Below the pieces are notes generated by a model. It was given only the letters and a program-made list of their open reading frames with translations, was not told where the DNA came from and did no database searches. Positions 1 through 7,528 of a stretch of DNA of 64,000 nucleotides are shown here, piece after piece. The translations under genes and the position numbers were made by a program. Source of the DNA: JBDFMH01 sp047238125 (lineage in GTDB: Bacteria > Pseudomonadota > Alphaproteobacteria > Sphingomonadales > Sphingomonadaceae); the NCBI RefSeq assembly GCF_047238125.1, contig NZ_JBDFMH010000004.1, forward strand, positions 1 to 64,000, given 5' to 3'. The number at the start of each line of letters is the position of its first letter. Position 1 is the stretch's first letter.

Positions 1-722
1 GCAAGAATGTCGGGGTGTCGATCGAACGCCGCCCGCAGCGTGGCAGGCGCAAGGTCCAGCGCCGGAACGTCGCCGGCCGTTTCAGGCGCCTGGACCCCGG
101 TCCACCGCGTTAACATGGCGCGGGCGCGAGCAACCGCCGAAACCAGTTCAGCCCTGCGATCCTCCAAGGTGGCGATCGCCTGATCCACTGCCAGAGTCTG
201 TGCTGGCCTTGCTGCTCCCGAGGCTGCAGCCGTTCGGGCTGCAGCCGGCAGCGCGCGAAGCGCGCCAAGCGCTTCGTCCATGGCTCGAAGGCGACGCTCG
301 GCATAAGCGAGGTCGACCCATGCCGATCCTGCGCCGAGCCTGATCTGGCGGAGTCTGGACGCCTGTGATGCCTCAGCAGTCGTTATGGCCGCTCTGGCCT
401 GGGCCTGAGCGGCATGGCGCTTTGCCAGATTGGGCACGTCCTGCTGAACGCCGACACGCCCCATCGTCATGCTATCGCCGTTGAGCGTGTACGCCGGCGG
501 CCCTGACACAGGAAAGTTGTCCAGCCCGAAGGAGAGCCGGGGGTCAGGGAGGCTGCCGGCGGCGCGTGCGTCCGCGCTTGCGGCGGCGATCCCCGCCCGT
601 GTTGCCGCGGCACCCGGTGCACTGGCAACCGCCTGGCGGACCGCTTGGTCGTAGGTCAGCGGTTCCGCATGAGCAGCGCTCGTTATGAGCGCCGCCAGCG
701 GCACCATGTAGGATGCGCGCAT
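1..722 (-). CDS. TolC-family outer membrane efflux protein (C-terminus outside window)
   Basis: The frame is open to the left edge, so about 240 N-terminal residues are present and the rest is missing. It starts with a signal peptide ending AAHA and continues into alanine/arginine-rich heptad helices typical of TolC/CusC/CzcC trimeric outer membrane channels, the outer part of RND heavy-metal pumps. The start is fixed by GGAGG about 8 nt upstream. The gene is read leftwards, so the adaptor and pump genes (CusB/CusA type) would be expected just outside the window. Metal specificity cannot be told from this part; the copper neighbours suggest Cu/Ag. The family is clear, the substrate is inference. 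Confidence 0.85.
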   Translation of the reverse strand, partial: MRASYMVPLAALITSAAHAEPLTYDQAVRQAVASAPGAAATRAGIAAASADARAAGSLPDPRLSFGLDNFPVSGPPAYTLNGDSMTMGRVGVQQDVPNLAKRHAAQAQARAAITTAEASQASRLRQIRLGAGSAWVDLAYAERRLRAMDEALGALRALPAAARTAAASGAARPAQTLAVDQAIATLEDRRAELVSAVARARAMLTRWTGVQAPETAGDVPALDLAPATLRAAFDRHPDIL

Positions 723-755
723 CCGTCATTCCTCCATGTCATGATCGCGGCAGAA

Positions 756-790
756 CCGGGACGGCGCACTTATACGGCAATCCGTCCCGG
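756..790. repeat. 9-bp inverted repeat ahead of the TolC-type gene
   Basis: CCGGGACGG at 756-764 and its exact complement at 782-790 are separated by 17 nt, 34 nt upstream of the TolC-type start codon. The position suits an operator or a leader hairpin. No regulator is assigned. Confidence 0.5.
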
Positions 791-818
791 GACTTTGCGG
801 CTGTTCGAGCGCTCCGGA

Positions 819-1079
819 TTAACCGGAGTGGCTGCCACTCATGGACATGCAAGTGTCAGACGCGTGCTTCATCATCGCGCAGTCGCACGCCGCGGTCTGA
901 GCAGCATCTGCGACCCACACCCGGCGAGGCGCGGTCACCGGCGCCCGCGGGCCATACGACGGTCCTGAGCGCCACTCCCAATGCCCGGCCTGCTTCTGAT
1001 TTTCCGAATTAATCGGCGAAGCCGACGCGGAAGACACGGCGGCGACAGCGGCGAGCGCCGCAAAAACGATCTTCTTCAT
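819..1079 (-). CDS. Small secreted Cys/His/Met-containing protein
   Basis: An 86-residue protein with a clear signal peptide (about residues 1-20, cleavage after ASA). The mature part has no recognised domain. Its C-terminal 25 residues hold three cysteines, several methionines and histidines (ACDCAMMKHASDTCMSM), which looks like a metal-binding tail. It lies between other small exported proteins of the copper cluster on the same strand, so a periplasmic metal-handling role is likely but inferred from composition and context only. I do not recognise a named family. Confidence 0.6.
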   Translation of the reverse strand: MKKIVFAALAAVAAVSSASASPINSENQKQAGHWEWRSGPSYGPRAPVTAPRRVWVADAAQTAACDCAMMKHASDTCMSMSGSHSG

Positions 1080-1169
1080 GGTAGAAATTCCGTTCTGATA
1101 AGATGCACAGACGGGTTCTGAGGTCGCTTCCGGTTAGCCGGAAACGAACAGGACCCGTTCGGGATCAGA

Positions 1170-1532
1170 TCAGACGGTAGGGGGCTCCGGTTCGGGAGCA
1201 ACGTCGAATCCGGCAAGCACGGGCGAGGTGGGCCAGGTCGCAGCAAGCCGCGGAGCGTAAGCCTGCTCCGTCAGGGGCCGCGGCTCCTCAAAGGTCATCG
1301 GAATGGTGCAGCCCATCTGAGCGATGCACGCAAGCGTCAGCCCCTTGCAGGGCTGCTTCGGCGACTGCTTCTGCGGAACTGCCATCTCCGAGCAATCCAT
1401 GCCGGCCGGCATGGTGTGGCTCGCTTCCACTGTTGGCGCAAGCGTCGGCCCAGCGGCAAGCGCCATCCCTTGGCCGAAAAGGCCAAGAAGCGCTCCAAGC
1501 AAGAGCAGCAGGGATAGCCGACGTTTCAGCAC
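1170..1532 (-). CDS. Small exported Cys-rich protein, unknown function
   Basis: 120 residues. The N-terminus is a long hydrophobic signal sequence (LSLLLLLGALLGLFGQGMALA). The mature part carries C47, a PC pair and two more cysteines around residues 62-75 (KQPCKGLTLACIAQMGC), followed by a proline/glutamate-rich end. It resembles the short cysteine-containing exported proteins often found beside czc/cop genes, but I cannot name a family with confidence. The start is GTG at 1532 without a visible Shine-Dalgarno. A TATAAT box lies at 1546-1551 on the same strand, only about 14 nt upstream, so the leader must be very short. Confidence 0.55.
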   Translation of the reverse strand: MLKRRLSLLLLLGALLGLFGQGMALAAGPTLAPTVEASHTMPAGMDCSEMAVPQKQSPKQPCKGLTLACIAQMGCTIPMTFEEPRPLTEQAYAPRLAATWPTSPVLAGFDVAPEPEPPTV

Positions 1533-1575
1533 GAGATTTTTATCGATTATAACACTTTAAAAGTCAATGAACTCA

Positions 1576-2022
1576 TTAGTTGTGATGAGCATACAGGCGA
1601 CGCCCGCCCGGCCCGAATGCAATAACGTCATAGGGTTGTCCTTTCACACCAGCTACTTCCATGCCCGGCGAACCGAGCGGCATTCCCGCAACTGCCAAGC
1701 CGCGCATACCTTTCGGATGCTGTGCCAGCACGCGCTTCATGTCGGCGATGGGAACGTGCCCCTCGAACGCCATACCGTCGACAATGGCGGTATGGCAGGA
1801 CCCAAGCTGAGCCGGGACGCCTACGCGGCGCTGAAAGGCGGCTCGATTGGCGTCGTCGACGATCTGCACCTTGCGGCCGAACTGCTGGCGGACCTGAGCC
1901 GCCCATTTCTCGCAACAACCACACCCAGGATCGCGATGCATGGCGATGTCGGCTGCCGCCGACGCTACGGCCGGGATCGTCATCAACACGGCGGCGAGAG
2001 CGCCACAAAAACCAGATTTCAT
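1576..2022 (-). CDS. DUF411 domain metal-binding protein
   Basis: 148 residues with signal peptide (MKSGFCGALAAVLMTIPAVA). The mature protein opens with the DUF411 signature HRDPGCGCCEKW, a thioredoxin-like CxCC cluster, followed by GSCHTA and a PIADMKRVL segment typical of the family. DUF411 proteins are small periplasmic proteins linked to copper and other metal resistance; their chemistry is not settled. The start was taken at 2022 because GGAG sits 7 nt upstream and the signal peptide begins there; the longer upstream frame is not plausible. It follows the DUF305 gene on the same strand with a 70-nt gap and probably shares its promoter. Confidence 0.85.
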   Translation of the reverse strand: MKSGFCGALAAVLMTIPAVASAAADIAMHRDPGCGCCEKWAAQVRQQFGRKVQIVDDANRAAFQRRVGVPAQLGSCHTAIVDGMAFEGHVPIADMKRVLAQHPKGMRGLAVAGMPLGSPGMEVAGVKGQPYDVIAFGPGGRRLYAHHN

Positions 2023-2092
2023 AGAGTCAGCTCCAGATTGCTTAGCCCCGCCCTGTCGGGGGATTGGGGGACTGACAGGGCGGGGCAGCGCC

Positions 2093-2485
2093 TTACTGCG
2101 GGCGCTTGCCATGCTTGCGGAGCCACGCCTGTAGCTCGGCAATGTCCTTTTCCTGCTTCGTAATCGTCATCTGCGCCATGCGCTTCGTATCGGCGTCGCT
2201 CGCTTCCCGAACTGCGACGCGCGACATGGCGATTGCGCCGCGATGATGCTCGATCATCTTGCGGGTCCACATTTCGGCCGCGTCGCCCTGTTTTGCGGCC
2301 ATCATCTTCTGATGCATGTCCATCTCGGCCTGGCCGTAAGGATTGCCCGCCATCATCTTGGACATGTCGTCGTGGTTCATGCCCGGCATGGAGCCGTGAT
2401 TCATGCCCTGCATACCCCCGCCCTGCTGCGCGAGCGCGGGCGTGGTGATGAGTGCCAAAGCTGCTAAAGTCGGTGCAAAGCGCAT
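2093..2485 (-). CDS. DUF305 family exported protein
   Basis: 130 residues, signal peptide ending ALA at about residue 19, then a Met/His-rich stretch (QGMNHGSMPGMNH) and the DUF305 four-helix core with MIEHHRGAIAMSRV and MAQMTITKQEKDI. DUF305 proteins belong to a ferritin-like/four-helix group common in copper islands and probably bind or buffer copper in the periplasm. GGAG lies 9 nt before the ATG. A copy of the two-block ECF-type promoter of this cluster ends 27 nt upstream of the start, so the gene appears to have its own promoter although it follows the copA operon on the same strand. Confidence 0.9.
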   Translation of the reverse strand: MRFAPTLAALALITTPALAQQGGGMQGMNHGSMPGMNHDDMSKMMAGNPYGQAEMDMHQKMMAAKQGDAAEMWTRKMIEHHRGAIAMSRVAVREASDADTKRMAQMTITKQEKDIAELQAWLRKHGKRPQ

Positions 2486-2511
2486 TGTCGATCTCCTTGG
2501 GTCCTAAGGGT

Positions 2512-2539
2512 TCTACGCGTGCGGGGCGTCGACCCCTCA
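2512..2539 (-). promoter_or_regulatory. ECF-type promoter of the DUF305 gene
   Basis: Read on the minus strand: TGAGGGGTC, a 12-nt spacer, then GCGTAGA. This is one of seven copies of the same element in the window, all with identical spacing. Expected transcription start is about 20 nt before the DUF305 ATG. Confidence 0.7.
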
Positions 2540-2590
2540 GGCGAGTCGTTAGAACGCGCGAGATAATGGCGAGAAACGGCACTTTATTTC

Positions 2591-2618
2591 TGAGGGATGT
2601 GCTCCCGCGCCGCGTAAA
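2591..2618 (+). promoter_or_regulatory. ECF-type promoter copy pointing into the PepSY gene 3' end
   Basis: TGAGGGATG, 12 nt, GCGTAAA on the plus strand. It is divergent from the DUF305 promoter (about 50 bp apart), and transcription from it would run antisense into the 3' end of the PepSY gene. No plus-strand gene follows. Confidence 0.55.
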
Positions 2619-2660
2619 CTTAACCTCGCTAACCCGCTCTCGCCGCGTGCCCCCCTCCCG

Positions 2661-3428
2661 TTAGACAGTGCGGGTGGCGACGCGGCGCCGCTTCCGTTTG
2701 GGCCACCGCATGTAGAGAAGAACCGCGCCGCCCAGCCAAAGAGCAAGTCCGCCGATCGCGAAGGCGAGCAGCCAGGGCGTGTTGAAGTTCTCGTGGTTCT
2801 GCCAATCCATGATGTGGAGGCCCCAGAAGAAATCGTAGAGCCGCCACGTCCCCGTTCTCACCGCCACAATCCGGCCGGTGTCGGCCGCCACGAAGACGCG
2901 GGTGGAATCGGGGTCGGCGAACGCCACGCGCCATACGGGAAGGGTGCCGCGATACTCGGGGCTCGGGCGCTCGATCCGCTCCACGGCCGCCGCCGGTCGC
3001 CCGCCGCCGCGCCAAGCAGCGCGCGCGACCGCCTCTGCTTCAGCCGCGGTCGGACTGGGCAGGGCGGCGCCCGTTCTGGCGTCGAAGAGACGCGTGCCGT
3101 TCGCGCTCGCGACTTCCGCGACCGGACGACCGAGCCACATGCGATAGGTCACGGCCTCGATCGGCGCGGCCGATGCGGCGGCGATCGCCGATGGTGGCGC
3201 AAGCGGGACGCCGCCGGGCAGGACCGCGACCGCTTTCCGGCTCACCAGATGGTCGCCATGCACGCGGGCGATAGGCAAGAAGCTCATCAAAGCGCCGCTC
3301 GTGAACCATAGGAGAAGCTGCGCGCCAATGATGATCGCAAGCCATTTGTGCGTGCGGCTCGCCAGAAGGTGCAGCCGCGACTTTGCGCTTTTCAGAACCG
3401 GACCTCCCTCAATCCATCTGGCGGGCAT
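2661..3428 (-). CDS. PepSY-domain membrane protein
   Basis: 255 residues. A TM helix near residues 28-50 (THKWLAIIIGAQLLLWFTSG) follows a short basic N-terminus, a PepSY-like periplasmic part occupies the middle, and a C-terminal TM at about 215-240 ends in a basic tail. The pattern (HKW...TSG at the start, HIMDW..HENFNTPWLL before the last helix) is that of PepSY_TM proteins, often reductase-like subunits of metal and iron systems. The ATG at 3428 overlaps the stop of the cytochrome c gene by one base, so translation is probably coupled. Last gene of copA-copB-cytochrome-PepSY. Confidence 0.8.
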   Translation of the reverse strand: MPARWIEGGPVLKSAKSRLHLLASRTHKWLAIIIGAQLLLWFTSGALMSFLPIARVHGDHLVSRKAVAVLPGGVPLAPPSAIAAASAAPIEAVTYRMWLGRPVAEVASANGTRLFDARTGAALPSPTAAEAEAVARAAWRGGGRPAAAVERIERPSPEYRGTLPVWRVAFADPDSTRVFVAADTGRIVAVRTGTWRLYDFFWGLHIMDWQNHENFNTPWLLAFAIGGLALWLGGAVLLYMRWPKRKRRRVATRTV

Positions 3429-4012
3429 CACTTCATGCCCGGCATGTCCTTCATCATCTCGTCATGCTCGGCCGGCGCGCTCGCGACCAGCGCCTGATAC
3501 TGCTCGGGCGTCATGCCGGGGAGCTTACGCACGAACGCGACCATGTCCCAGATCAGCGAGTCGGGATGCGACTTGCCCCATGCCGGCATGGCGCTGAGCT
3601 TCACGCCTTGCTTGATGATCCAGAATTGCTGCGCCGGCGTGAGATCCTGGGCGCGAGCGAGTTCCGGCGCCTGGGGGTAAAGGCCCTGGCTCATCTCGGA
3701 TTTCTCGACTCCGGGACCGAGATGGCACCCTGAGCACATTTCCCCGTAAAGTCCGGCGCCGACCGAAACACGCTGTGTCGACGCAAGGTCGGCCGGGGGC
3801 GTGATGCCTCGCGCGTGCGCCTGGATCGACCGATCGCGCAGGCGTTCGAGCACCGAATAGACTGCCGGCGTATGCGGCTCGTCGGCCGCGACGTTATAGA
3901 CGCCAAGGTAAATGAAGGCGGCTGCGCCCACGGCGACTAGAACCGTCATCAGGGCGACAAAGGACACGCTCGGCAGGTGTCGGCGCACCGTCCCCGGTCT
4001 GTTTCGTTCCAT
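3428..4012 (-). CDS. Membrane-anchored c-type cytochrome
   Basis: 194 residues. A single N-terminal TM helix (about 17-38) anchors a periplasmic domain with one haem-binding motif CSGCH at about residue 94 and a distal methionine region (KLSAMPAWG), as in class I cytochromes c. The C-terminus is Met-rich (EMMKDMPGMK), matching the copper-binding composition of its neighbours. It lies between copB and the PepSY gene in one operon. It may pass electrons to or from the PepSY membrane protein or the CopA oxidase; that link is inference from adjacency. Confidence 0.85.
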   Translation of the reverse strand: MERNRPGTVRRHLPSVSFVALMTVLVAVGAAAFIYLGVYNVAADEPHTPAVYSVLERLRDRSIQAHARGITPPADLASTQRVSVGAGLYGEMCSGCHLGPGVEKSEMSQGLYPQAPELARAQDLTPAQQFWIIKQGVKLSAMPAWGKSHPDSLIWDMVAFVRKLPGMTPEQYQALVASAPAEHDEMMKDMPGMK

Positions 4013-4079
4013 TGCTTCCTCCCTCAGAAAGCCGGATTATTGCGCGGGCGGGCAACACTGCGACGCTGCGGTGGCCCGC

Positions 4080-5351
4080 TCAGAACCACATGCGGATGCC
4101 GGCGACGATGCTGCGAGACGTGGCTTTGTCGCCCTCTGCCCGAGCGAAGCGCGCGGTGTCGCCGAACCGGCGATCCCACGACACACCGAGGTAGGGCGCG
4201 AACTCGCGCCTTACCTCGTAGCGAAGCCTAAGCCCCAGCTCGGCATTGGAAAGGCCCGATCCGATCCGATTTTCCGGCACGTCCTGGGCTGCGAAATTGA
4301 GCTCGGCGCGCGGTTGCAGGATCAGCCGCTGGGTGATGCGCTGATCGTAATAGCCCTCTAGCCGCCCAAGTACGTCACCCTTATTCGACAGGAACAGCGC
4401 CCCCTCGACCTCGAACCAACCTGGGGCCAACCCCTCAAATCCGACGGTCGCATAGGTGCGCTTCGGGGACGGCCCCAGGTCCTGACGGATGCCGGCTTGG
4501 AGGTTGAAATAAGGGCCGATCGCACGACCGTAGAGGGCTTGGACCTCGGCGCTCTCAAGGCCTTCGCGGAAAGCTCCCTCGCCCTCGGTTTTGACGAACA
4601 GGCGATTGATGTCCCCGCCGAACCATGCCTCGCCATCCCAGCGATAGCCGTCGCGGCCGTTGCGAAACTGATACTCGGCAAGGTTCAACAGCACCTGATT
4701 GAAGTTCTGACCACCGTGATGCTGCTGAAGGTGGTGGCGACCCATCGCCATCGCGTCTGCGCCATAGACGCTATCGGCTGCATGGTCGGTCGGAAAGGGC
4801 GGGGCCGGTTCGTTCCCTGCGGCAAGCGCGGTCCCGGTCTGCTGCACGCCCTCCATCGTCATGCCGGGCATTCCGGCCATCCCGGACATGCCCGGCATGT
4901 CGTGGCCGCTGCGCTGGTCCGCCGGCATGTTCATGCCCGGCATGGCCGAATGATCCATGCCTTGCATCGGCTGCTGCGCGCCCTGAGCGGGCATCTGCAT
5001 CCCCGGCATCGCCTGCACGTCGTGCTGGCCGCCCTGCGGGGCGGCCCGGTCCATCCCGGGCATGGTCGAATGATCCATGCCCGGGATGGTCCCATGATCC
5101 ATACCCTTCTTACCGGCGATCGGGGCAGCGTTCTGCTTCGCCGGAGCCGCTTTCCGCTTCGCGGCCGCGGGCCGGGCCTTCGTCGATTTCCCCTTCGTCG
5201 CGGGCTTCGCTGCCGGCTTCTTCTTGGCCGGCATCGGCATCGTCATCCCCGGCATAGAGCCGTGGTCCATGCCCTGCATCGACTGAGCGGCGACGGGAGT
5301 TGCCATGCCGAGCATGGTGGCGGCGGCGAACGCCGCTATCAGCCGGCTCAT
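4080..5351 (-). CDS. copB: Copper resistance outer membrane protein CopB
   Basis: 423 residues. After a signal peptide ending VAAQ comes about 150 residues packed with Met/His repeats of the MDHGxMPGM type and a lysine/alanine linker. The C-terminal part from about residue 190 (HHGGQNFNQVLLNLAEYQ onwards) is the CopB/PcoB beta-barrel ending in a terminal Phe (RMWF), as outer membrane proteins do. CopB is thought to sequester or export copper at the outer membrane. The start overlaps the copA stop by 4 nt. The Met-rich linker is longer than in PcoB. Confidence 0.93.
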   Translation of the reverse strand: MSRLIAAFAAATMLGMATPVAAQSMQGMDHGSMPGMTMPMPAKKKPAAKPATKGKSTKARPAAAKRKAAPAKQNAAPIAGKKGMDHGTIPGMDHSTMPGMDRAAPQGGQHDVQAMPGMQMPAQGAQQPMQGMDHSAMPGMNMPADQRSGHDMPGMSGMAGMPGMTMEGVQQTGTALAAGNEPAPPFPTDHAADSVYGADAMAMGRHHLQQHHGGQNFNQVLLNLAEYQFRNGRDGYRWDGEAWFGGDINRLFVKTEGEGAFREGLESAEVQALYGRAIGPYFNLQAGIRQDLGPSPKRTYATVGFEGLAPGWFEVEGALFLSNKGDVLGRLEGYYDQRITQRLILQPRAELNFAAQDVPENRIGSGLSNAELGLRLRYEVRREFAPYLGVSWDRRFGDTARFARAEGDKATSRSIVAGIRMWF

Positions 5352-7420
5352 GCCGCCGCTCCTTCAAGCGGCCGAACCGTCACGACCCGCATCATGCCCG
5401 CGGTCATGTGATAGAGATTATGGCAGTGGAACGCCCAATCGCCCGGCGCGTCGGCGGTCAGGTCGAAGGTCATCTTGCCTCCGGGCGGCACGTTGACCGT
5501 GTGCTTCCTCGGCGCATGGTCGCCGTGCCCCGTCACCAGCTCGAAGAAGTGGCCGTGGAGGTGGATCGGGTGGGGCATCATCGTGTCGTTCACCAACGTA
5601 ATCCGCGCCCGCTCACCGTTGCGGAACGGGATCGGGTCGGCCGGGTCGCTGAGCTTCTGACCGTCGAAGCCCCACATGTAGCGTTCCATGTTGCCCGTCA
5701 GATGGATCTCGAACTGACGTGACGGCGCGCGCACGTCCGGGTTGGGCTGAAGCGCAACGAGGTCGCGATAGGTAAGGACGCGGTGGTCGACGTCCTCCAG
5801 CCCTTGGGGAGGTTCGCCGCTGCGATCCGTGGGGGAGGGCGAGATGGTCTGAACGCCTGGTCCCATCTTGACTCCCGGCGCATTCCTCGGGTCGCGCATG
5901 TTCATGCTCATCCCGCCGCCTGAGCCGTGGTCCATGCCGGCCATCCCGCCAGCCTGGCCGGACCCGCCCTGCATCGCGCTATGGTCCATGCCGGCCATGC
6001 TGCCGCCGCTCATCTGGCCGTGATCCATGCCGGCACCGCCCGCCGCCATCTGGCTGTGATCCATCCCCGGCATGGCAGCGCTGCCCATTTGGCTGTGGTC
6101 CATGCCGGACATCCCCGCCATTGCGGCGCCGACCGCGACGGTTCCGTGATCGGTCGGTCCCTTCCAGCCGGTCAGCTTCCACAAGTTGCGCGAGGCATTC
6201 TGCATGACGGTCGGATCGAGCCCGCGCTTCGCGACCGGCCCTTTATCTTTCATGCCGGACATGCCCTCCATGCCGGACATGCCCTGCATCCCGCCCATGC
6301 TGCTCATGTCCATGCCCATGTCGGTCATGGTTAGCAGCGTGCGCGGGCGGAGCGGCGGAACCGGCGCGATCATGCCTTCACGCGGAGCAAGCGTCGCACG
6401 CCCCATGCCGGAACGGTCGATCGCCTCGGAAACGAAGCTATAGGCCCGATCCTCGGGCGTCACGATCACGTCGAAGGTCTCGGCGACGCCGATCTGGAAT
6501 TCGTCCACCTTGACCGGGCGCACATTCTGCCCGTCGGCCTGCACGACGGTCATCGGCAGGTCGGGAATGCGGACGTTGAAATTGGTCTGGGCTGCGGCGT
6601 TGATGATCCGCAAGCGGACCCGCTCGCCCGCTTTGAACAGCCCCGTCCAATTGTCATACGGCCCGTAGCCATTCACCAGGAAGGTGTAGGTCGATCCGGT
6701 GACGTCGGCGATGTCGGCGGGGTCCATCCGCATCTTGCCCCAGTCGATGCGGTCCTTGAGGGGCATTTCGCGACCCGCAAGCAAGCCAGCGAGGGTCGGC
6801 CGCTGATAGTTGAAGTAGGCGCCGCCCATCTGCTTTAGCTTGCGGAAAATCTGTTCGCCGGTCATCTGGCTGTGGTCGGACAGCACGATCACATGCTCGC
6901 GGTCGAATGCGATCGGATCGGCACCTGCCGGGTCGATCACGATCGGCCCGTAGAGCCCTTCCTGCTCCTGCTCGCCCGAATGGCTGTGATACCAATAGGT
7001 GCCCGACTGCACGATCGGGAACTCGTAAACGAAGGTCGAGCGCGCCTTGATGCCGGGGAAGCTGATCCCGGGCACCCCGTCCATTGGGAAGGGCACGAGC
7101 AACCCGTGCCAGTGGATCGAGCTGTCCTCGTCGAGGTTGTTGGTGACGGAAAGGCGAACCTTCTGCCCCTCCTTTAAGCGGATGAGCGGAGCCGGCACCG
7201 TGCCGTTGACGCCGATTGCTGGCGTTGACTTGCCATCGACGGGAAGTTTGAAACTGTCGATCGTCAACGCGATGTCGGTTCCCGAAACAGTCGGGAGCGG
7301 CTTGACAATGCCGCGGGAGACGGGTTGCGCCCACGCAGGCATATAAGCTGAAAGCGCCAGCCCGCCGCCCGCTAGGGCGGCGCCGCGTAGTACCTGGCGA
7401 CGGTCGATAGTGCGGCCCAT
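5348..7420 (-). CDS. copA: Periplasmic multicopper oxidase CopA
   Basis: Cu(I)/Cu(II)-detoxifying oxidase. A twin-arginine signal (DRRQVLRGAALAGG) is followed by three cupredoxin domains; copper ligands are visible as HWHG (about residue 103), HSHSGEQ, HPIHLHGHFF and HCHNLYHM near the C-terminus. A long insert before the last domain is rich in MxGM and MDHSQM repeats, the usual extra copper-loading region. I start it at ATG 7420 rather than 7453 because the promoter -10 box (7462-7468) would put the transcript start at about 7455, leaving no leader for the upstream ATG. Heads copA-copB-cytochrome-PepSY. Confidence 0.92.
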   Translation of the reverse strand: MGRTIDRRQVLRGAALAGGGLALSAYMPAWAQPVSRGIVKPLPTVSGTDIALTIDSFKLPVDGKSTPAIGVNGTVPAPLIRLKEGQKVRLSVTNNLDEDSSIHWHGLLVPFPMDGVPGISFPGIKARSTFVYEFPIVQSGTYWYHSHSGEQEQEGLYGPIVIDPAGADPIAFDREHVIVLSDHSQMTGEQIFRKLKQMGGAYFNYQRPTLAGLLAGREMPLKDRIDWGKMRMDPADIADVTGSTYTFLVNGYGPYDNWTGLFKAGERVRLRIINAAAQTNFNVRIPDLPMTVVQADGQNVRPVKVDEFQIGVAETFDVIVTPEDRAYSFVSEAIDRSGMGRATLAPREGMIAPVPPLRPRTLLTMTDMGMDMSSMGGMQGMSGMEGMSGMKDKGPVAKRGLDPTVMQNASRNLWKLTGWKGPTDHGTVAVGAAMAGMSGMDHSQMGSAAMPGMDHSQMAAGGAGMDHGQMSGGSMAGMDHSAMQGGSGQAGGMAGMDHGSGGGMSMNMRDPRNAPGVKMGPGVQTISPSPTDRSGEPPQGLEDVDHRVLTYRDLVALQPNPDVRAPSRQFEIHLTGNMERYMWGFDGQKLSDPADPIPFRNGERARITLVNDTMMPHPIHLHGHFFELVTGHGDHAPRKHTVNVPPGGKMTFDLTADAPGDWAFHCHNLYHMTAGMMRVVTVRPLEGAAA

Positions 7421-7461
7421 GCGATGCTCAAGCTCTCGATCAGAAATGTCCATCTAGTCTT

Positions 7462-7489
7462 GATACGCAACGCGCTCACATAGCCCTCA
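7462..7489 (-). promoter_or_regulatory. ECF-type promoter of the copA operon
   Basis: Minus strand TGAGGGCTA, 12 nt, GCGTATC. Same blocks and spacing as the copC and cnrY promoters, which suggests that the copAB operon is read by the CnrH-like sigma factor encoded about 1.3 kb upstream. Confidence 0.75.
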
Positions 7490-7528
7490 ACCTTTGTGAA
7501 AAACGACGCACGCTGATCGGCATCCGGG

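Noticed and set aside
1546..1575. TATAAT preceded by TTGACT upstream of the exported protein at 1532
   Set aside because: The two boxes are only 10 nt apart, too close for a standard promoter; kept only as a remark in the gene entry.
4012..4080. Possible further ECF promoter between copB and the cytochrome gene
   Set aside because: No AGGG-N-GCGTA pair with the 12-nt spacer; the genes are probably co-transcribed from the copA promoter.
4497..5411. 304-residue open frame on the plus strand opposite copB
   Set aside because: Mirror of the Met/His repeats of copB; composition (HARHGRMIHALHR) follows the repeat, no Shine-Dalgarno, no domain.
5000..6400. Dense short repeats resembling a CRISPR array
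   Set aside because: They are degenerate MxGM/MDHG codon repeats within copB and copA, without regular spacers.
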